From NCBI GenBank assembly GCA_018057825.1, contig JAGPCY010000004.1, forward strand, positions 124,001-188,000: a DNA stretch of 64,000 bases, given 5' to 3'. Position 1 is the stretch's first letter. Every line of letters starts with the position of its first letter. Under the pieces are notes generated by a model. That model did not search any database. It was not told the DNA's origin and saw only the letters and a list, made by a program, of their open reading frames with translations. The DNA comes from Kofleriaceae bacterium (GTDB lineage: Bacteria; Myxococcota_A; Polyangia; Haliangiales; Haliangiaceae). The position numbers and the translations under genes were made by a program. Shown in pieces: positions 59,808 to 64,000 of the stretch.

Positions 59808-62800
59808 ATGATCTGCAGAAAGCGTGGTTCGCAGGGTGGTTCGCAGCGCGAGTCAGCGCGCGGTTTACAGCGTGGTTCGCAGCGCGAGTCAGCGCGTGGT
59901 TCGAGGGTCCTGGGCGCCGTGGCGGTGCTCGCGGCCTGCGCGAGCTTGACCTGTGGCGGCGACGACGGGACCGGCGGCGACCGGGTGCTGCGCGGCGTGG
60001 TCTACACGACCGAGCCCGTCGTGGGTGCAAGCGTGACGGTGCGCAGTCTCTTCAATGACTTCGCGTACTGTACAGGTGTTCAGACGGCCGACGATGGCAG
60101 CTTCGTCTGCCCGATCCTGGCTGGCGACGACGGCAACTGGTACGTCGTCGCCGAGGGCGGGGCGGGGCTGCCGGCCGGGACGACCTTGCGCGGCGGTGTC
60201 CTCGACGTCGTGCCGCTCGAGGAGCGCACGATCACGGTCAGCCCGGTGTCGGACCTCGCGGTGGCCCTGGCCGACGCGCGGCTCGCGGCCGGCAAGGCCC
60301 CCGATCGGATCGCCGCGTATCACACGGCGGTCGCGCTGTTCGACGCCCACTGGGACACCGATCCCTTCGACGCTGACGTGTTGGACCTGACCGCGCCGTC
60401 GAGCCTCGACGACGGCGCGAAGTTGACGTTGGCGATCCACGGTCTGGCCCAGCTCGCGGCCCAGGCCGCCGTCGAGCAAGGGGTCGCCGCCGGGTCGCTC
60501 ACCCAGCTTCAGCTCCTCGCGCTCCTGCGCCAGGACGTGGCGGCGCCGGGCGAGGTCTTCGACGGCGAGGGCGGCGCGCTGCGCCTGGGCACCTGCGCCG
60601 ACGGGCTGTTTCTGTGCGAGGTCGGCGCCGACTCGCTGCGCGGGTATCTCGGCGGCGCGATCTTGGCCTTCGCGCGGACGCCGGCCAACGGCACCGGCCT
60701 GGGGCGCGACGATCTGCTGACCTGGCTCGAGCGCCTGCGCACCAACGCCGAGCCACAGCTCTTCGGCGCCGCCGCGGTGGGGCCCTTCGATCCGCTGGCG
60801 CCGACGGTGAGCTGGGCCGCGCCGAGCGAGGGCGCGACCTTCACCGCCGGCGAGTCGATCGCGATCGACGTGTCCGCCGCCGACGCCAACGGCGTGGCGA
60901 GCGTGACCGTCGAGGTGGTCGGCGCGACCGCGACGGTGACCGACACCGACCCGAGCCCCGAGCGGTTCGTGGCGATGGTGCCGGTGGCCGGGCTCCCCGA
61001 GGGTCCGCTGACGTTGACCGCGACCGCCCGCGATCTCGACGACAACCCCGCGTCGGCGAGCCGCGGCGTGGTGATCGATCAGGTGAGCGGCGGCACGATC
61101 TCGGGCACCGTGACCAAGGGCCGCGTCGCCGGCGCGACGGTGACCGCGTACCGCTATGGCAACGGCGCGCGCGGCGCGGCGGTCGGCACCGGAACCACCG
61201 ACGCCATGGGCAACCTGACCAACCTGCTGGTCGCCGACGGCACCGCGGGGCCGATCCTCCTCGAGGCCACCGGCGGCAGCTACGCCGAGGACTCGCAGCC
61301 GGCGACCAGCGTGACCCTCGACGTCGCCGATCGCCTGCGCACCGTGATCCCGGCCTACACCGACGGCGCCTCGCTGTCGGCGGTGCAGCTCACGCCGCTC
61401 ACCGAGCTCGCGGTCGCGTACCTCGAGTACCTGACCAGCACGAGCACCGGCGGCGCCGACCTGGCCGCGCGCTGGGCCACCGCCCACGGCGCGATCGAGG
61501 CCCACTTCGGCGTCAGTAACGTCCGCGACGTCACGCCGTCGCCGCCGGCGCAGGTCGACACCCTCGCCGCCAACGATCGCTACGGCCTCGTCCTCCTGGG
61601 CATCTCGCGCGCCGCGTGGCGCGCGTCGGCGGCCGGCGGTGGCGACGCCGGCGCCTTCGGCTCGGCGGTCAACGGCTACGCGGTGACCCGGGCCTGGGCG
61701 CGGGATCTCGGCGACGGCTGCTGGGACGGGCGCGCCGGGACGACGATGCTCACCTACGGCGGCGTCACGCCGCTCACCGCCGAGGCCGCGCGCCTGCACC
61801 TGGCCCAGGCCATCGTCGACTACCTCGGCGACGGCGCGCGCAACCAGACCACCTTCACGACCGCCGCCGACGTCCTGCCGCTCCTCGACACCGTGGCGCT
61901 GGCCGCGACCTCGGCCCCCGGCGCGTGCGCCGGCGGTGCCTTGTTCGCGACGCCGGGGCGGCCCTTCGATCGCGAGCCGCCGGTCATCACCTTCGGCGCG
62001 CTCCCGGCGACCGACCCGTTCGTGCGCGGCACCTTCGACGTCACCGCGACCGCCACCGACAACCTCGACACCGAGCCGTCGCTGACCTTCACCACCGGCC
62101 AGACCGACATCGACATCGATCGGTCCGAGGTGCGCGCGACGATCGCGACCGCCGCGCTGCCCGACGGCGCCCTCACGATCGGCCTGGCGTCGCAGGACGA
62201 CTCGGGCAACGCCGCCACCGCGACGCGCACCGTGACGGTCGACAACACCGCGCCGGCCGTGACCATCACCGCCCCGGCCCAAGCCGGCGGCGTGTACCGC
62301 ACGCTGAACGTCGCGTGGACCACCTTCGAGCCCAACGTCGCCTCGACCACCGCGGAGGTCGACGGCGTCGCGATCGCCAACGGCGGCGGCGTCTCGGCCG
62401 AGGGGCCGCACACGCTGACCGTCACCGTCGACGATCGCGCCGGCAACCGCACCACCGTGACGCGGACCTTCACGATCGACACCGCCGCGCCGACGATCAG
62501 CCTCACCGCGCCCGCCGACGGCGCCCACGTCCGCGGCCCGGTGACGCTCACCTTCGCGGCCACCGACGCCAACCCCGGCGCCACCGCCACCGCGACCCTC
62601 GACGGCTCGCCCATCACCTCGCCCCACACGCTGAACGTCGAGGGGCCCCACACGCTGGTCGTGAACGCCACCGACGCCGCCGGCAATCCCGCCGCCGCGG
62701 TGACGCGCACCTTCACGATCGACAACACCGCGCCGACCCTGACGGTCACCGCCCCGGCCAGCGGCAGCTTCGTCCGCGGCCCGGTGACGCCGACCTTCTC

Positions 62801-64000
62801 GGCCACCGACAATTTCCCGCCGGCCACCGTGAGCGCCACCCTCGACGGCAATCCCTTCCTGTCGGGCACGCCGATCAACACCGAGGGCAGCCACACCCTG
62901 GTCGTGAACGCGGTCGACCGGGCCGGCAACGCCGCGCCGGCCGTGACGCGGACCTTCGTCCTCGACAACACCGCGCCGGTCATCTCCGTCACCGCCCCGG
63001 CGGCCGGCGCCTTCCTGCGCGGCCCGGTGACGCTCATGTTCGCGGCTACCGACGCCAACCCCGGCGCCACCGCCACCGCGACCCTCGATGGCGCGCCCAT
63101 CACCTCGCCCCACGTCGTCAGCGCCGAGGGCTCCCACACCCTGGTCGTGAACGCCACCGACGCCGCCGGCAATGCCGCCGCCGCCGTGACGCGCACCTTC
63201 ACGATCGACAACACCGACCCGGTGCTGACGATCGCGGGCGTGGTCGAGGGCGCCGCCTACCAGCCGGGCGTCACGATCAACTACAGCGGCGCCGACGCGA
63301 ACCTCCTGAGCGTCGTCGGCACCCTCAACGGGGTCGCCGCCGGCACCGGGACCGCGGTGTTCGCGGAGCGCGGCCACACGCTGGTGGTGACCGCGACCGA
63401 TCGCGCGGGCAACGCCACGTCGGCGACCCGGCGCTTCCTGGTCGACGGCACCGCGCCCCTCCTGACCGTCACGGCACAGACGCCAGCGGGGACCTTCGTG
63501 CGCACGCCCGTGACCCTGACGGTGAGCGGCGTCGACAACCTGCAGGACTCCGGCGTCGCCGGGCTGGCCGGGGCCCTCGCATCGACGGCGATCGCGGTGA
63601 CCGGGACCAACAACGGCGCGGCGACCGGCGCGACCGGGAGCGAGGTCACCAACCCCGACGGCAGCCACACCCGGACCGCGACCTTCGCGAGCCTCGTCGA
63701 CGGCACCCTGGCCGCGACCTTCAACCTGACCAACCGCTCGGGCCTGGCCGCGACGCCGGTGACCGTGAACCTGGTCGTCGACAACACCGCGCCGACCAAC
63801 GTGCTCTTCGCGTCGACCGGCTTCGTCGCCGCCGGCGGCACCTACTGGACCGCGGCGGCGCGGCCGACCCTGACCGGCACGGTGACCGAGGCCAACCCGG
63901 GCGCGACCGTGACCGTCCTGAGCGGCGCCACCCCGGTCGGCTCCGGAACCGTGACCGGGGCGAGCTGGACCGCGACGCTCAGCGCCGACGTGCCGGTGTC
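59808..64000 (+). CDS. Giant Ig-like repeat surface lipoprotein (3' partial)
   Basis: The frame is open from 59808 to the window end: 1397 codons, no stop. GGGAGAG lies just before the ATG. The signal peptide has lipobox VLAAC (Cys44) and a long n-region (~33 residues, Arg-rich) built from a 12-residue repeat (GSQRESARGLQR). Residues ~50-330 form a carboxypeptidase-regulatory-like domain (GVVYTTEPVVGASVTV) and helical regions; ~330-520 are Ig-like and again CarboxypepD_reg-like. From ~730 comes a run of 75-80-residue Ig-like repeats with DNTAPT/AGN motifs (VRGPVTLTFAATDANPGA, HTLVVNATDAAGN). It is probably a surface adhesin or stalk protein. Confidence 0.9.
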   Translation, partial: MICRKRGSQGGSQRESARGLQRGSQRESARGSRVLGAVAVLAACASLTCGGDDGTGGDRVLRGVVYTTEPVVGASVTVRSLFNDFAYCTGVQTADDGSFVCPILAGDDGNWYVVAEGGAGLPAGTTLRGGVLDVVPLEERTITVSPVSDLAVALADARLAAGKAPDRIAAYHTAVALFDAHWDTDPFDADVLDLTAPSSLDDGAKLTLAIHGLAQLAAQAAVEQGVAAGSLTQLQLLALLRQDVAAPGEVFDGEGGALRLGTCADGLFLCEVGADSLRGYLGGAILAFARTPANGTGLGRDDLLTWLERLRTNAEPQLFGAAAVGPFDPLAPTVSWAAPSEGATFTAGESIAIDVSAADANGVASVTVEVVGATATVTDTDPSPERFVAMVPVAGLPEGPLTLTATARDLDDNPASASRGVVIDQVSGGTISGTVTKGRVAGATVTAYRYGNGARGAAVGTGTTDAMGNLTNLLVADGTAGPILLEATGGSYAEDSQPATSVTLDVADRLRTVIPAYTDGASLSAVQLTPLTELAVAYLEYLTSTSTGGADLAARWATAHGAIEAHFGVSNVRDVTPSPPAQVDTLAANDRYGLVLLGISRAAWRASAAGGGDAGAFGSAVNGYAVTRAWARDLGDGCWDGRAGTTMLTYGGVTPLTAEAARLHLAQAIVDYLGDGARNQTTFTTAADVLPLLDTVALAATSAPGACAGGALFATPGRPFDREPPVITFGALPATDPFVRGTFDVTATATDNLDTEPSLTFTTGQTDIDIDRSEVRATIATAALPDGALTIGLASQDDSGNAATATRTVTVDNTAPAVTITAPAQAGGVYRTLNVAWTTFEPNVASTTAEVDGVAIANGGGVSAEGPHTLTVTVDDRAGNRTTVTRTFTIDTAAPTISLTAPADGAHVRGPVTLTFAATDANPGATATATLDGSPITSPHTLNVEGPHTLVVNATDAAGNPAAAVTRTFTIDNTAPTLTVTAPASGSFVRGPVTPTFSATDNFPPATVSATLDGNPFLSGTPINTEGSHTLVVNAVDRAGNAAPAVTRTFVLDNTAPVISVTAPAAGAFLRGPVTLMFAATDANPGATATATLDGAPITSPHVVSAEGSHTLVVNATDAAGNAAAAVTRTFTIDNTDPVLTIAGVVEGAAYQPGVTINYSGADANLLSVVGTLNGVAAGTGTAVFAERGHTLVVTATDRAGNATSATRRFLVDGTAPLLTVTAQTPAGTFVRTPVTLTVSGVDNLQDSGVAGLAGALASTAIAVTGTNNGAATGATGSEVTNPDGSHTRTATFASLVDGTLAATFNLTNRSGLAATPVTVNLVVDNTAPTNVLFASTGFVAAGGTYWTAAARPTLTGTVTEANPGATVTVLSGATPVGSGTVTGASWTATLSADVPV
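59835..59896 (+). repeat. 36-bp tandem repeat in the signal-peptide n-region of the giant gene
   Basis: A 23-26 nt core (GGTTCGCAGCGCGAGTCAGC...) occurs at about 59837 and 59873, spaced 36 nt, with a partial copy at 59825. In frame it encodes Arg-rich 12-residue units in the n-region before the lipobox. Confidence 0.6.

Noticed and set aside
59889-63668. Antisense frame of 1259 codons across the Ig repeat gene
   Set aside because: It is a shadow of the real plus-strand gene. Its composition is Arg/Gly/Asp-rich with no domain, and the plus frame gives clear Ig repeats and a signal peptide.

Overview
The window is a gene-dense, very GC-rich stretch of a bacterial chromosome. It resembles a myxobacterium-like organism (phylum Myxococcota, possibly the Haliangium/Kofleria branch). 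The clues are three large Ser/Thr protein kinases in 64 kb, an FHA protein, an enhancer-binding regulator with a GAFTGA motif, a MopE-type metal-motif lipoprotein, and about fifteen predicted lipoproteins. The assignment is an inference from gene content. I see no rRNA, tRNA, IS element, prophage or CRISPR array, and base composition is even throughout.

Layout. 1-935: two ExbD/TolR genes, the first cut by the window edge. 1280-6620 (minus): an Ig-like/RCC1 lipoprotein, a VOC protein and two lipoproteins. 6792-11336 (plus): an OPA/GlpT-like transporter, a sirtuin, and the glutathione-dependent formaldehyde pair frmA-frmB. 11688-20280: a DUF2785-like lipoprotein, an FHA/winged-helix protein divergent from a kinase with a beta-propeller tail, a MopE-like lipoprotein, an MBL-fold hydrolase divergent from a LysE-type exporter, and a SCO1-PCuAC copper fusion coupled to a partner gene. 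21318-26072: a signalling cluster of HDOD protein, CheY, receiver-CheX protein and membrane HPt/histidine kinase. 26564-36340: an unknown DNA-binding-like protein, a Cys-rich lipoprotein, a PEGA kinase, a TPR protein, a sigma-54 activator coupled to a TauE/SafE permease, and two lipoproteins (DOMON/CBM9-like and CAP domain). 36374-49152: a TPR-kinase-pseudokinase protein divergent from a PfkB sugar kinase, membrane and chaperone-like proteins, an FAD oxidase, an M28 peptidase lipoprotein, an XdhC-MocA-lipoprotein unit, a receiver-PilZ-STAS-zinc-ribbon protein, a HAD phosphatase and a small HTH protein. 49311-64000: a run of exported proteins, namely an S55 (SpoIVB-type) peptidase, a beta-propeller protein, two M16 metallopeptidase lipoproteins, and a giant Ig-like repeat protein open to the right edge.

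Three patterns run across the window. (1) Seven arrays of a degenerate hexamer (GAGNCC-like) each lie just 3' of a stop codon and always read GAGNCC on the strand of the gene that has just ended. (2) A second, hairpin-forming repeat family (tandem 83-bp units and one related solo copy) also sits 11-15 nt after stop codons. (3) About half of the genes have a (GG)TANNNT box 5-10 nt before the start codon and no Shine-Dalgarno. This looks like leaderless or near-leaderless transcription and was used here to choose starts. The best candidate for something undescribed is the pair of 3'-end-associated repeat systems. Unusual fusions (SCO1-PCuAC, kinase-pseudokinase, receiver-PilZ-STAS-zinc ribbon) are the main protein-level novelties.
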